Position numbers and translations under genes: made by a program. From Tunturibacter empetritectus (GTDB lineage: Bacteria; Acidobacteriota; Terriglobia; Terriglobales; Acidobacteriaceae), in NCBI RefSeq assembly GCF_040358985.1, contig NZ_CP132932.1:4030001-4094000 (forward strand): a stretch of 64,000 bases of DNA, written 5' to 3'. A model generated the notes under the pieces. The model was not told where the DNA came from. It made no database searches and saw only the letters and a program-made list of their open reading frames with translations. Of the stretch, positions 8,191-18,269 are shown piece after piece. Position 1 is the first letter of the stretch; every line of letters begins with the position of its first letter.

Positions 8191-10833
8191 TTACTGAGCT
8201 CTCGCGGGACCCCTGGGGCTGGCAGACGCGGTTGGAGAGTTGGGTGCGGCGATCGATGCCGGCTGAGGCAGGATTGGAAGGGTTACGGTGTTTGCGGCCG
8301 TGGGGTCGTCGCGCAGGCGCAAAAAGAAGCCAGTTTTTGCGGGGCGGGGTAAGGTGAGTGAGGTACCGACGAAGCCCTCCGGAACCGTGGTGGGAGAGGT
8401 GAAGGCGGAGTCGGTGGCGATAGAGTCTACGAGATAGAGGCTGGAGCCGGTGACGGTGCAGGGTTGAGCGGTGTCCGCTGGGCAGTGAAGGTCTTTGAGG
8501 GTCGGTAGGCGGACAAGAGTGACCAATGGGAGCCAGTCGCCGGTGGTTCCGTCAGGAGAGACTGGACGAAGGCGGAGCGGACCAAAGGCGGAGGCGCCAA
8601 AGTCTTTGATGGGATCTAGTGTGGCCAGGATGGTGTGTGGGTTCTGAAGCACCAGATTGCCGGAGGCGACACTCAGGGTGGTGTGGAGGCTATCGTCGGC
8701 GTTCGCCACTTCGATCTTTCCGGTGCGGGGGAAGGGGACTATCGATTTGAGGGAGAAGGTGAGTTGCTGGTCGGCGGGCAGGTCGTCCTGATCGGCCAGG
8801 TGAATGGATGTCGTCGTCGATTGGCCGATGTTTTTGCTGAGGAGAGTGACAGAGGGACGTGCTGGGGAGACCGTGACCGGAAGGGTGAGGGTGCGGCCAT
8901 CTTTGAGGGAGAAGCTCGCGTTGAGATGCTCGCCGACACGGAACTTAGGCGCCTGGCTGTTTGGCGGAAGGGTAAGACGGAGTTGGGTGTCGGAGTTTGA
9001 AGGTGCTGGCATTGGGGTCGCGGTGTCCTGATTGGACGGGGTGCTTGGCGGAGCTGGCGTGAAGACGAGGCTGTTGATGGTGAGCTGCTGGACCTGATCG
9101 AGGCTGGAGCCGGTAAGGTCCGCCGTGGTGTCACCGGCGTGGAACTCGAGGGAGGCGAGGCGCGCGGGTTCAGAGTACGTCCTGGCTGCGACGGTGTCGG
9201 CTTTCTCGTCGCCGAATTGCTTGATGGCGAGATGGAGGGAGCCTGGGTCGATGGATTTGAGGGAGACGGTGACATCGACCGCAGAGGGCTTGTCGGTAGG
9301 CTTCCACTTCGTTTCGATTAGTTTGCCCGTGCTGGTATCGAGAGAGATGATGTCGACACAAGCGGTGCCGGTGGAGCTCAACATGAGGTGGTTTTCGCGA
9401 CCGGCAATAAGGACGTCATCCTCGGCGAGCTTCCAGTCTTTGCCCGGGGAATCCTGGAGTTTGAGGGTTGGACCCTTGAAGGCGTCGAAGCCCCAGAAGC
9501 CGGTGATGGTGCCGGTGATGGTGTTTGTGCCTGGATGCAGGGCTGGCTTAGAGGCTGTTTCTGCCGGATGGGATTCGGCTGCGGCGGGGCTTGCGGTTGG
9601 CCTGGAGTCGGTGTCTGACGTGAGGCTCGAATCGATAGGTAACGGCTTACGGGCGGGAAGGTGAGCGAGGACGAGACCGCCTCGAAAGGCGTCTGGAGTG
9701 ACGGGAATGTCGGTACCGCCGTTGGGGCCGTCGAGGTGGAGGACGAGATCATGCGCCAGAGCTGTAGCGTAGACCAGAGGTGCGCCTTCAACGGGAAGGG
9801 CCACTTCGGGTTTCAGCAGGCAGGAGATGGCCTCAGGGTTGGGCGAGCGCAGAGGCGGGGGGACTGCAGCCTGAATTGCAGGAAGACCGATGACGATGAC
9901 AGATTTGGGGTTGTTGAAGGAAGGTGGGGTGTTGAGGCGGAGGTTGAGGGCGTCACCGTCCGGGAAGGCAATGGCGGGGATGTACTGATATTTGGCGGTG
10001 TGGAGGGTGCTGGTAATGCGGATGAGGTCGACGATGGCGCCGACGTATGGGCTGTAGTTTCCGCCACCAGCGAGCCTGGTGTAGCTGGCCTGGTTGATGA
10101 GGTCGGAGTTGGATCCGTCGTTGAGCGCGTCGGCGACCGACTGCCCGTGGCCGTCGTCGAGGAGGGACTGATTTCCGGCCTGAGTGAGGCAGGTGGATTG
10201 GGTGTCGACGGGGCGCTTGAAGCAGTCTCCGTTGGGTTTGAGGTTGAGGGTGCGGGCGAGGAGGTCGGAGTGCTCGGCTAGTCCTTTGGCGTCATCGGGC
10301 GGGACGCGACGGATGGCGGCGAGATAAGTTTCGATGCGGGCTTGCTCGAAGCCGGATTCGATGAGGTCTTGAGACGCGCGGACGAAGATGCCAGGGCGGC
10401 CGCGAACCGCAGAGCGTAGGGTGCTGAAGTCTCCGCCGGTCTCAGGCGCGAGGAAGAGGATGACCTGCTGAGCCTCGGCGGGGACGGTGATGGTGACGCC
10501 CTCTTCGCGAACCTTTTTATTCCACGTCTGGATCTCATGAAACCAGTTGTCTGGCGGAGGGTTTGTGGTTCCGCGCAGGAAGGCGGCAACGAGGAGGTAG
10601 TGGACCGATTGCGTGGGGGGCAAGTCGGCGCGAAGCCAGATCTTGTCGCCTGGCTGGAGATTGGGAACCTGGGCGATGGGCAGGGTTTTGCCTGCGCGTG
10701 TAACGTGAACATCTACCTTGGGGCCAGCGAGGTCGAAGCGCGCGGGGTCAGCGGCGTGGAGCAGGGGAGAGCCCAGGAGGGCGGCAGCGAGAGTTCCAGC
10801 GAGGCGCAAACGGCGAAACACTTTTGCCATCAT
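8191..10833 (-). CDS. Large exported protein of unknown function
   Basis: An 880-aa protein with a signal peptide (MMAKVFRRLRLAGTLAAALLGSPLLHAADP, cleavage likely after AHA/HAA) and no other obvious membrane segment, so probably periplasmic or surface. The first about 330 residues form one region (with a Cys-containing GDCFKRPVDTQSTCLT segment near residue 205); the middle holds a low-complexity Ser/Thr/Pro/Ala linker around residue 415; the rest is rich in short beta-like stretches that resemble tandem Ig-like domains, but I cannot assign a family. The C-terminus is again Pro/Ala-rich. I do not recognise the gene. It is the last gene of a minus-strand run, 59 bases downstream of the ABC ATPase, so it might be expressed with that transporter. 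Confidence 0.8.
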   Translation of the reverse strand: MMAKVFRRLRLAGTLAAALLGSPLLHAADPARFDLAGPKVDVHVTRAGKTLPIAQVPNLQPGDKIWLRADLPPTQSVHYLLVAAFLRGTTNPPPDNWFHEIQTWNKKVREEGVTITVPAEAQQVILFLAPETGGDFSTLRSAVRGRPGIFVRASQDLIESGFEQARIETYLAAIRRVPPDDAKGLAEHSDLLARTLNLKPNGDCFKRPVDTQSTCLTQAGNQSLLDDGHGQSVADALNDGSNSDLINQASYTRLAGGGNYSPYVGAIVDLIRITSTLHTAKYQYIPAIAFPDGDALNLRLNTPPSFNNPKSVIVIGLPAIQAAVPPPLRSPNPEAISCLLKPEVALPVEGAPLVYATALAHDLVLHLDGPNGGTDIPVTPDAFRGGLVLAHLPARKPLPIDSSLTSDTDSRPTASPAAAESHPAETASKPALHPGTNTITGTITGFWGFDAFKGPTLKLQDSPGKDWKLAEDDVLIAGRENHLMLSSTGTACVDIISLDTSTGKLIETKWKPTDKPSAVDVTVSLKSIDPGSLHLAIKQFGDEKADTVAARTYSEPARLASLEFHAGDTTADLTGSSLDQVQQLTINSLVFTPAPPSTPSNQDTATPMPAPSNSDTQLRLTLPPNSQAPKFRVGEHLNASFSLKDGRTLTLPVTVSPARPSVTLLSKNIGQSTTTSIHLADQDDLPADQQLTFSLKSIVPFPRTGKIEVANADDSLHTTLSVASGNLVLQNPHTILATLDPIKDFGASAFGPLRLRPVSPDGTTGDWLPLVTLVRLPTLKDLHCPADTAQPCTVTGSSLYLVDSIATDSAFTSPTTVPEGFVGTSLTLPRPAKTGFFLRLRDDPTAANTVTLPILPQPASIAAPNSPTASASPRGPARAQ

Positions 10834-10892
10834 TCCATTTTAGACGGGAATGAGAAGGATACGGATGTCACTTAGAAGATGAATGTTTGCTG

Positions 10893-11651
10893 CTAGTTGC
10901 GAATGCGCGAAGAGAGATGGTCGCCTGCGACGACACCGTCGCGGATGGTGATGATTCGGTGGGCGTACTCGGCGATGTCGGGTTCGTGCGTGACGAGAAC
11001 GATGGTGTTGCCATTTGAGTGGAGCTCGTCGAAGAGGGCCATGATCTCGTCACCGGTCTTGGAGTCGAGGTTGCCGGTGGGTTCGTCGGCGAGGATGATC
11101 GAGGGTTTGTTGACCAGGGCGCGGGCGATGGCGACGCGCTGACGTTGGCCGCCGGAGAGCTCATTGGGCTTGTGCATCATGCGGGTGCCGAGGCCTACCG
11201 ACTCGAGGACACTCTTTGCACGCTCGGTACGTGCAGCGGCTGGTGTGCCGTTGTAGATGAGAGGCAGCTCGACGTTGTGGAGCGAGGTGGCGCGGGCGAG
11301 CAGGTTGAAAGTTTGGAAGACGAAGCCAATTTCTTTATTTCGAATGCGGGCGAGCTCATCGTCGTTCAGCTCGGAGACATCGTGGCCATTGAGCCAGTAT
11401 CGGCCTTGTGAGGGGGAGTCCAGGCAGCCGATGAGGTTCATCAGGGTTGATTTGCCGGAGCCGGATGGGCCCATGATGGCAACGTACTCGTTGTGGCGAA
11501 TGCGGAGGTTGACGCCGCGAAGGGCGTGCACCTGCTGGTCGCCCATCTCGTAGGTCTTCCAGAGATTGTCGGTGACGATGACGTCTCCTGGGGTAGGCCC
11601 GGAGGCGTTGCTGGTGCTGAGGTTGGATTCGACTGCAGTTTCGATGGCCAT
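10893..11651 (-). CDS. ABC transporter ATPase, MacB/LolD type, without permease domain
   Basis: A 252-aa nucleotide-binding subunit with Walker A ([10 protein letters not shown]), the signature [16 protein letters not shown], Walker B plus the family-typical continuation [15 protein letters not shown], and the switch histidine in VTHEPD. The first 20 residues are a polar extension. MacB/LolD-type ATPases power export of peptides, macrolides or lipoproteins together with FtsX-like permeases. Here the ATPase is a separate protein; the MacA-like adaptor gene lies just upstream (129-base gap, same strand), but no permease gene is adjacent. Two matching permeases without an ATPase lie at 32.9-35.4 kb. 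The ATG at 11649-11651 has GGAG seven bases upstream. Confidence 0.93.
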   Translation of the reverse strand: MAIETAVESNLSTSNASGPTPGDVIVTDNLWKTYEMGDQQVHALRGVNLRIRHNEYVAIMGPSGSGKSTLMNLIGCLDSPSQGRYWLNGHDVSELNDDELARIRNKEIGFVFQTFNLLARATSLHNVELPLIYNGTPAAARTERAKSVLESVGLGTRMMHKPNELSGGQRQRVAIARALVNKPSIILADEPTGNLDSKTGDEIMALFDELHSNGNTIVLVTHEPDIAEYAHRIITIRDGVVAGDHLSSRIRN

Positions 11652-11780
11652 CCGGTTCTCCGTGCTCCTACGTGTTTCAGGATAGTACGTTTGGGGTGGT
11701 GGGATGGTTCCCGCGGTATTGATTGAGTCACTCCGAGAACAACAATTTTAGGACTTTCGCCGATATTTCAGATTTTTTTC

Positions 11781-13181
11781 TCATGACTTGTCAGAGTCAC
11801 TTGAGGCTTCGACGCTGTTGTCTACTTTGACGGCGGTCCCGCTCTTTAGTGTTCGCAGGATTCGATAGCGGCCGGTGACGATCTCATCGCCGTCCTTCAA
11901 ACCGCTAAGGACTTCTATGTCTGTGGCTCCCGTGACTCCGGTGGTGACTGGAACGAAGATCGCGCGCCGCTTTTTGTGGTCTGACTGGAGGACGTAAACC
12001 CCCTGTATCGGTTGCGGTTTTCGGCTAGGAGTGCTGGACGCGGAGACGGCAACGACGCTTCCTTTGCCCGCATTCTTTTCGAGTGCGGTTTCGACGGCCG
12101 GGTCACGCTGGACAAGCGCCTGGATGGGGATGGTTAGGGCATTCGGTTTGTGGGCGGTGGTGATCTTTGCTGTAGCGGAGAGGCCCGGGCGAAGCTCGTT
12201 GGTGGTCTGATCCAGGGTTACGACGACCTTGAAGTCCTTTGCTTCTTCTGTGCCGGTGGTGCTCTGGCTGGTGGCGACGCCGGTGGTGCGGAGGAGCGCC
12301 TGGTCACCCACCTCGGTGACGTGGCCCTTGAAGACGCGGCCGGGGAGGGCATCGACGGTGATGTCGGCTGGCTGGTTCATGGCGACATTGACGATGTCTG
12401 TCTCGTCGACCTTGACTTCGGCGGTGATGACGGACATATCGGCGAGGGTCATCAGGGTGGAACCTTCGGCATTCTGAATACCGAGAACGACGGTCTCGCC
12501 TTCGCGGACGGGAACGTTGGTGACAAGGCCGTCAAAGGGTGCGCGGCTAACCGTCTTGTCGAGGGCGTCGTAGTTGGCGCGCTGGCTGGCGACTGCCTGA
12601 TTCATGTGGCCGCGTTGTGACTCGGTCTGCGCGGTGGCTTGTGCGAGAGCGGCCTGACGCTGGGCGAGGGTAGCGACAGCCATGTCGTATGCGGCTTTCT
12701 TGGCGTCGTAGTCCTGTTTCGCGATCAGCTTTTCGTTGTATAAAGACTCGGCGCGGCCGAAGTCGAGTTTCTTCTGTTCGAGATCGGCTTTGCCCTGGGC
12801 GATGTTTGCATCAGCGGTCTTTTCCGCGGCGATGTAGCTGGTGATATCGGTGCGGGAGGAGGCGATCGTTGCTTGTTGGGCAGCGACGGTGGCTTGAGGC
12901 TGAACGCTCTCAACCGTGGCGAGGGTCGTACCCGCCTTCACATGATCGCCTTCTTTCACGTAGAGGTGGGTGATGCGTCCGAAGGCTGTGGCGCCGATGT
13001 TGACATAGGTCTTCGGCTTGATCTGGCCGGTGCCGTTGACGACGGAGACCAGATCCTGATGAGCGGCCTTGGTGGTGGAGACTTTCGTAACGTTAGCCTG
13101 ACCGTGAAGGATGGTGCCAACCACGATGCCTGCAAGGATCAGGACCGCAACGACGATCAAGAGGATTTTCTTTATGCTCAT
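11781..13181 (-). CDS. MacA-like periplasmic adaptor (HlyD/RND-type membrane fusion protein)
   Basis: A 466-aa membrane fusion protein. It has an N-terminal inner-membrane anchor (IKKILLIVVAVLILAGIVVGTIL), a first barrel-sandwich half around residues 45-95 (GRITHLYVKEGDHVKAGTTLATVES), a long alpha-helical hairpin rich in Ala and Gln (about 95-205), the second lipoyl half (APFDGLVTNVPVREGETV), beta-barrel and membrane-proximal domains (to about 440). It would link an inner-membrane ABC pump to an outer-membrane channel. It is the first gene of a minus-strand unit with the ATPase downstream; a 288-base region shared with the divergent GWxTD gene holds its promoter. Neither an outer-membrane TolC-like gene nor a permease is next to it. 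Confidence 0.92.
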   Translation of the reverse strand: MSIKKILLIVVAVLILAGIVVGTILHGQANVTKVSTTKAAHQDLVSVVNGTGQIKPKTYVNIGATAFGRITHLYVKEGDHVKAGTTLATVESVQPQATVAAQQATIASSRTDITSYIAAEKTADANIAQGKADLEQKKLDFGRAESLYNEKLIAKQDYDAKKAAYDMAVATLAQRQAALAQATAQTESQRGHMNQAVASQRANYDALDKTVSRAPFDGLVTNVPVREGETVVLGIQNAEGSTLMTLADMSVITAEVKVDETDIVNVAMNQPADITVDALPGRVFKGHVTEVGDQALLRTTGVATSQSTTGTEEAKDFKVVVTLDQTTNELRPGLSATAKITTAHKPNALTIPIQALVQRDPAVETALEKNAGKGSVVAVSASSTPSRKPQPIQGVYVLQSDHKKRRAIFVPVTTGVTGATDIEVLSGLKDGDEIVTGRYRILRTLKSGTAVKVDNSVEASSDSDKS

Positions 13182-13409
13182 TGCCGCTTTCTATCGCACC
13201 TCCGCGGTCAGGCAGAGGTGGTTGGGAGTCGGTGCTTGCTAAGACAGTACGGAAGTGGACGAGGTTGCGTTCCGCAATCCTTTCCAAAACCTGAATCAGA
13301 TCACTTTACGAGAGAGTACGCAAAAGCCTGCAACTATCCGGGATAGAGACCTATGGACTTGCCCGGGATCAGGAGCGATGATATCAGGGGCGGCCTAGAG
13401 TCTCCTCTT

Positions 13410-13436
13410 GTAACGAAGGTGTAACCGCTCTACAAT
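13410..13436 (+). promoter_or_regulatory. Direct repeat GTAAC-N6-GTAAC plus -10-like TACAAT
   Basis: GTAAC occurs at 13410-13414 and 13421-13425, exactly 11 bp apart, followed by TACAAT at 13431-13436. The same 11-bp-spaced GTAAC pair occurs upstream of pstS in this window. An 11-bp direct repeat just upstream of a -10 box is the geometry of a PhoB-type site, so this may be the promoter of the GWxTD gene under Pho or a related response regulator. Inference only. Confidence 0.35.
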
Positions 13437-13468
13437 GTTGGTTGGTAACAGGAGTGCACCCCTTCTCT

Positions 13469-15208
13469 ATGACGACTTCTCGGCGCTTGGTATCCGGCAC
13501 GACCCTATTTTTGTTGGTCCTAATGGGGGGGCGTCTTTTGACTGCCCAGGAAACACCCAGCGATTCCGCCCAGACTGACGGTGTGACGAGAGGGCCGGTG
13601 ACGGTGGAGAAGCCGGATCCGCTGAAGCGTCCTCTAAGCGATAAAGAGAGGCGTGACCAGCAGAAGGCTCTGAAGGCTGAGTTAAAGGGTGTTTACAAGA
13701 AGTGGGTGGATGAGGATGTTCGCTGGATCATCACAGATCAGGAGCTGCAGGCGTTCAAGAGCTTGAGCAACGATGAGGAGCGCGACCAGTTTATAGAGAA
13801 CTTCTGGCTGCGTCGCAATCCGAATCCTGACTCACCAGAGAACGAGTTTCGCGAGGAGCACTACGCGCGCATCGCCTATGCGAACGACCACTTCGCCGCC
13901 GGCAAACCTGGTTGGAGAACAGATCGCGGTCATATCTACATCGCCTACGGTAAGGCGGACAGCATCGACTCGCACCCCAGCGGCGGCAGTTACGAGCGTC
14001 CGATTGAAGAAGGCGGCGGAAACACCTCTACGTTCCCGTTTGAGATCTGGCACTACAGGTATCTGGAGGGTATCGGGGACAATATCGATATCGAGTTTGT
14101 CGACACCTGCATGTGCGGCGACTATCACATGACGATCGACCGCTCTGAGAAAGATGCGTTGAAGCATGTTCCGGGCGCCGGTCAGACGATGTATGAGCAG
14201 ACGGGGCAGTCGAAACAGGCAGACCGTTTTTCAGGCGGCGGACTCGAGCAGCTTGGAGCCGGGCCGTTATCGTCCCAGAACCAAAGCAAACAGTTTGATC
14301 GACTGGACCGATTCGCCAAGCTGATGGCTCCCCCTGAGATCAAGTTCAAAGACCTCGAGTCGTTTATGACGACTTCGAAGATTTTGACTGGGCCGCCGTT
14401 TCTATTTGATGTTCGGACCGACTACGTCAAGGTGACTAACGATACGATTCTGGTTCCTGTAACCTTGCAGATTAAAAACGGTGACATTACCTTCACCAAT
14501 AAAGACGGCGTCGCGATGGGCACGGTGAACATTCTAGGACGCGTTTCAAATTTGAATCACAAGGCGATACAGACCTTTGAAGATACGGTCAGTGTGCAGG
14601 TGCCGAGCGAGCTGCTCGGGCGCAAGCGGGCTGATCAGTCGGTCTATTGGAAGTCGCTGCCACTGCGTCCTGGGCTTTACAAGATCGATATTGTCATCAA
14701 GGATGTCAATAATCCCGACCACATTGGCAGGTGGCAGCGCAGTTTGAACGTGCCAGCCTACGACGACGACCGCCTTGCTTCGTCTTCCTTGATTCTGGCT
14801 TCTTCGATGGAGAGGGTTCCGTCAAAGGATATCGGTGCGGGGAACTTCATCATTGGCGACACCCACATTACTCCACGTGTACCTACTGGAATCGGAGTTC
14901 CGGTTACGTTTCATCGAGCGCAGAATCTTAACTTCTGGATGCAGGTTTATAACCTCGGAATTGACGAGAAGAGTAAGCAGAATGGTGCGACGATCGAGTA
15001 TCAGATCTTAGATGTGGCTACGAATAAAGCCATTCTTGAGACGCAGGAGTTGACCACGAAGACCAACCCCAACGCGGATCAGGTTACGATTGAAAAGAGT
15101 TTGCCGCTGGCGAGTCTTCAGCCCGGTAAGTATCAGGTCAACATCAAAGTAAATGATGGAATAACGAAGCAGCAGATCGCAGAATCTGCGCCGTTTATCG
15201 TAGATTAG
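13469..15208 (+). CDS. GWxTD-domain secreted protein
   Basis: A 579-aa exported protein with a signal peptide (TTSRRLVSGTTLFLLVLMGGRLLTAQ). After a Lys/Glu-rich segment it contains the GWxTD domain, named for the motif seen here as PGWRTDRGHIYIAYG, preceded by the typical FIENFWLRRNPNPDSPENEFREEHYARIAYAN. The C-terminal half is beta-rich and could be Ig-like. GWxTD proteins are widespread in Acidobacteriota and Bacteroidota; their function is not established. The ATG at 13469 is chosen because it begins the signal peptide; an upstream in-frame TTG at 13442 would add nine residues. The next gene codes for an outer-membrane barrel, suggesting a shared surface role. Confidence 0.88.
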   Translation: MTTSRRLVSGTTLFLLVLMGGRLLTAQETPSDSAQTDGVTRGPVTVEKPDPLKRPLSDKERRDQQKALKAELKGVYKKWVDEDVRWIITDQELQAFKSLSNDEERDQFIENFWLRRNPNPDSPENEFREEHYARIAYANDHFAAGKPGWRTDRGHIYIAYGKADSIDSHPSGGSYERPIEEGGGNTSTFPFEIWHYRYLEGIGDNIDIEFVDTCMCGDYHMTIDRSEKDALKHVPGAGQTMYEQTGQSKQADRFSGGGLEQLGAGPLSSQNQSKQFDRLDRFAKLMAPPEIKFKDLESFMTTSKILTGPPFLFDVRTDYVKVTNDTILVPVTLQIKNGDITFTNKDGVAMGTVNILGRVSNLNHKAIQTFEDTVSVQVPSELLGRKRADQSVYWKSLPLRPGLYKIDIVIKDVNNPDHIGRWQRSLNVPAYDDDRLASSSLILASSMERVPSKDIGAGNFIIGDTHITPRVPTGIGVPVTFHRAQNLNFWMQVYNLGIDEKSKQNGATIEYQILDVATNKAILETQELTTKTNPNADQVTIEKSLPLASLQPGKYQVNIKVNDGITKQQIAESAPFIVD

Positions 15209-15345
15209 ACAGGTGCAGTTTTAGAACATGGTTATGCAGATGCCAATTCGCGATAACCAGTCACCTCGCACTCTGTAACGCCGTCCCCTAATTTTCTGGG
15301 TGCGGAATTGTTGGACAGCCATTCGACGCGCAGGACGGTTTTACT

Positions 15346-17070
15346 GTGCAACGACCCCAGGTGAAGATCGCGCTTCTGCCGCTGATGCTGCTCCTTGCAG
15401 CTACCAGCGTTGCTATGGGCCAAGGTGCGGCTGTCTCAGGGGTGGTTCGCGACGCACAGGGAGTGGCACAACTGGGTGCCCTGGTTCAAGTCATAGCGGC
15501 AGATTCTGCCATGGCTGGGACTGCTTTTACCGACCTCCACGGCCGCTATTTCATTGCGCATCTGCTTCCGGGCCAATATGAGGTCCGTGCGAGCGCGGCG
15601 CTGTTTGTTCCGGCGATGCGGGGCAACCTGCAGCTTCAGTCGGGAGCACAGGCGATTGTCAATCTCACTCTGAGCACCCTCTTCGAATCGACTGCATGGC
15701 TTCCAGCCGAGCGTCGGAAGGCGGACGAGCCGGATGACGATTGGAAGTGGACTTTGCGGTCAGTCGCCAATCGCCCTATCCTTCGGCTGGCTGAAGATGG
15801 GGACGTGATCATGGTCTCGTCAAGCGTTCGTGAGACACCTAAGCGTGCTGAAAGAGTGCGTGCCGAGGTTATGGCCGGCGATGGCGGCTTTGGGAGCAGC
15901 GGAGTTCATAATGTTTTTGCGTTCGACCGGGTGCTCGACGACGGGGCTGGGTTGACCTTGCGGGCGGATATTGGGACGCAGCCTGGGGCACCCTCAGCCG
16001 GGCAATCCACTGAGGTTGCGACGGGCTATGGAATGCAGCTTGGGATGGGCGGCGCGGCGCGGACGGTATTGAGCTATCAAGCGCATCCCGAAGTTCTGGG
16101 GCCGGATGGATCCTCTGGTCTGCAAGTCGTGCAGTTGGCCAGCGGACAGAAGATGCAGCTTGGAGATCTGGTTGACGTGGAAGCGGGGGGCACCGTGTAT
16201 GTCGCTCGGACCTCCGGATATACCTCCGGATCACGGCCGTTCCTGAAGGTAACGGCTCACCCTACCGAGAATTGGAGCGTTGGCTATCGGATGGCCACGT
16301 CGCAGGACCTGCAGTCGTTTGCAGGGCTCGATACGGTGAAACGCGAGCTGCCAGTTGCGGTGATCTATCAAGGGAAGGTACAGACCGAGGGTGGGCTACA
16401 CCAGGAGTTTACGGTTGGCCGGAAGACAGGCCGCGGAATGGTACAAGTTGCGTTTTACAGTGACTCTTTGAACCGGGTGGCGGTCTCAGGTGGCGGTGCG
16501 TTGACTGCGGGTGACGTTGCTCAGACAGGGCAGAACGGCGCGAGTGGGATTATCGCCGACTCGACGACGGGGAACTTCCGGTTTTTGAATGCGGGCTACA
16601 ACGCAAGGGGCCTGAATGTAATGTTGACTGAGCCACTGACGACGAACCTTTGGGTCGCGGTAGAGTACGGTACTGGGGCCGGGCTTGGCGCGAAAGATGG
16701 GGCTTCCGTCGGCCTGCCTGGGACTGGATCTGATCTGGCGCCTGTGAGTGCCCGGACTGCAACGGTCGCTTTGAAGGGCCGAGTGCTGCGTAGTGGAACG
16801 GCGATTCGAGCAGCCTATCGCTGGCAGCCGACGCGATTGGTAACTGCGGTTGATCCCTACGCGCCGTTCAGTGACCAGGCATATTTCAGCTGCTATCTGC
16901 GGCAGGCTTTGCGACTGGGGCATCTCTTACCGCCGGGGCTCGATGCTACTGTTGATGTCACGAATCTCCTGGCGCAGGGGTATCGACCGTTCCTGTCGGC
17001 GGATGGACAGACCTTGTTCCTTGCTCAATCGCCTCGGACAGTTCAGGCGGGGCTTGCGTTCACGTTTTAA
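15346..17070 (+). CDS. Outer-membrane beta-barrel protein with carboxypeptidase-regulatory-like domain
   Basis: A 574-aa exported protein. A hydrophobic signal (VKIALLPLMLLLAATSVAMGQG) is followed by a CarboxypepD_reg-like Ig fold at about residues 28-105 (SGVVRDAQGVAQLGALVQV...FTDLHGRYFIAHLLPGQYEVRASA). The remainder shows alternating amphipathic strands, and the protein ends ...TVQAGLAFTF, the terminal-Phe strand typical of outer-membrane barrels. This is the layout of the many acidobacterial TonB-receptor-like proteins, but I see no clear plug domain and the length is short for a TonB-dependent receptor. Start is GTG at 15346. It follows the GWxTD gene by 137 bases on the same strand. Ligand unknown. 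Confidence 0.72.
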   Translation: MQRPQVKIALLPLMLLLAATSVAMGQGAAVSGVVRDAQGVAQLGALVQVIAADSAMAGTAFTDLHGRYFIAHLLPGQYEVRASAALFVPAMRGNLQLQSGAQAIVNLTLSTLFESTAWLPAERRKADEPDDDWKWTLRSVANRPILRLAEDGDVIMVSSSVRETPKRAERVRAEVMAGDGGFGSSGVHNVFAFDRVLDDGAGLTLRADIGTQPGAPSAGQSTEVATGYGMQLGMGGAARTVLSYQAHPEVLGPDGSSGLQVVQLASGQKMQLGDLVDVEAGGTVYVARTSGYTSGSRPFLKVTAHPTENWSVGYRMATSQDLQSFAGLDTVKRELPVAVIYQGKVQTEGGLHQEFTVGRKTGRGMVQVAFYSDSLNRVAVSGGGALTAGDVAQTGQNGASGIIADSTTGNFRFLNAGYNARGLNVMLTEPLTTNLWVAVEYGTGAGLGAKDGASVGLPGTGSDLAPVSARTATVALKGRVLRSGTAIRAAYRWQPTRLVTAVDPYAPFSDQAYFSCYLRQALRLGHLLPPGLDATVDVTNLLAQGYRPFLSADGQTLFLAQSPRTVQAGLAFTF

Positions 17071-17092
17071 GCCGCGCTTCGTTCTCATTCCT

Positions 17093-17275
17093 TTATTTCG
17101 ATCCAGATAGCATGAACCGAACAACGTACTCCGGGGTCGAATCCTTGCCTGGTGCCGAAATCTCTTTGGCTCCAGGCGGGATCGTATGAGTTGGAACCTC
17201 TCCAGCATCTCCTCTCAAGTGCCCGATGTAGAGAAGTGCGTTCGTAAGATGACGCAGGAGGGGCAGAATACCGAC
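17093..17275 (-). pseudogene. Possible remnant: C-terminal tail of a lost minus-strand gene
   Basis: Between the two convergent genes an in-frame stretch of 60 sense codons without any ATG or GTG at its beginning runs from just after a TGA to a TAA. Its translation looks protein-like (LLRHLTNALLYIGHLRGDAG ... EYVVRFMLSGSK) rather than random. I cannot name the family. It may be the 3' end left by a deletion, or chance. Confidence 0.25.
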
Positions 17276-17285
17276 TCATTTCAGC

Positions 17286-18269
17286 TTACCGTTCGTACTT
17301 ATTGACCCAGTTGACCTCCCAGGTCTTTCCGCCATCGTCAGAGAATGCCTGTTCGGATTGTGCGGTGTCTGGGGTGATCTTCCAGATGGAAAACCGTACA
17401 AGCACGGATCTGCCGTTGATGAGCTCGTAGTCATAGAAGTCGCCATGCCCGTTTTTGTACTCGCCGACACCTGGAATACCAAGCGTGCCAACGTTTGGGG
17501 TTGCGAAGTCGAGGTTCCACTCGCGCGTGGCTGGGTTGAACCAACGCAGGGATAGGAGTTCGATGTGACCTGCAGGACCGTCCGCTTTGTACTCCGCTAG
17601 ATTGGCGCGGCCATTCCAAACCTTCTTGATCACAGATCCTCCGTCCATGTCGGCCCACGTCGTCGATCCCGTGAGGGGATGCAGAAGGCGAGAGGAGTGG
17701 GTCTTCCAAGTGCCGAAGTCAAAGTCGAAGTCGTGTTGTCCGTCCTCTACGGACGTGGTCTTCGCATCCTTGTTCGCATCAGCGATGGGAATGTCGGGGG
17801 CAGTCGATTGCGTTTCCTGCGTCAGGTCTGCCGTGAAAGCTGCTGCCCAAGTCGCGCCACCATCGTTCGAGTAGGATTCTTCGTAACGATGAGAACCCGG
17901 CTTGATGTTAGACCACACTCCACGAACCAGGATTGATTTGTCGTGGAATGTGTCCTGGGAGAAGAGCTCGCCGCGTCCGTCTTTGAACGAACCGATCGTC
18001 GGCGTATTCAAAACGCCCATCTTGCTGTCGATGAAGGTCTGGCTCCATTGATGAGAGTGGGGATTATAAAGAAACAGGGTTAGTCCCTCCCAATGTCCGT
18101 TGGGACCGTCGGCCTCGATCTCCTCCAGTTGCGCGCGACCGTCCCAGACTTTTCTTACTGTGACTGTTCCGTTGAGTTCGACTGACTTGGACGAGCCTGA
18201 GAAAGGATCGAGGACTCTCCTGATATGGGTATGCCATACTCCGAAGTTGAAATCGAAGTCGTGTTGTCC
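17286..18269 (-). repeat. Intragenic tandem domain duplication
   Basis: The two halves of the encoded protein (roughly 17829-18269 and 17286-17741) align along their whole length with many identical blocks such as DGQHDFDF, VW(D/N)GRA, ADGP and DDGG/NDGG. The DNA of the copies also shares stretches such as the segment encoding GQHDFDF, but has otherwise diverged, so the duplication is old. Confidence 0.75.
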
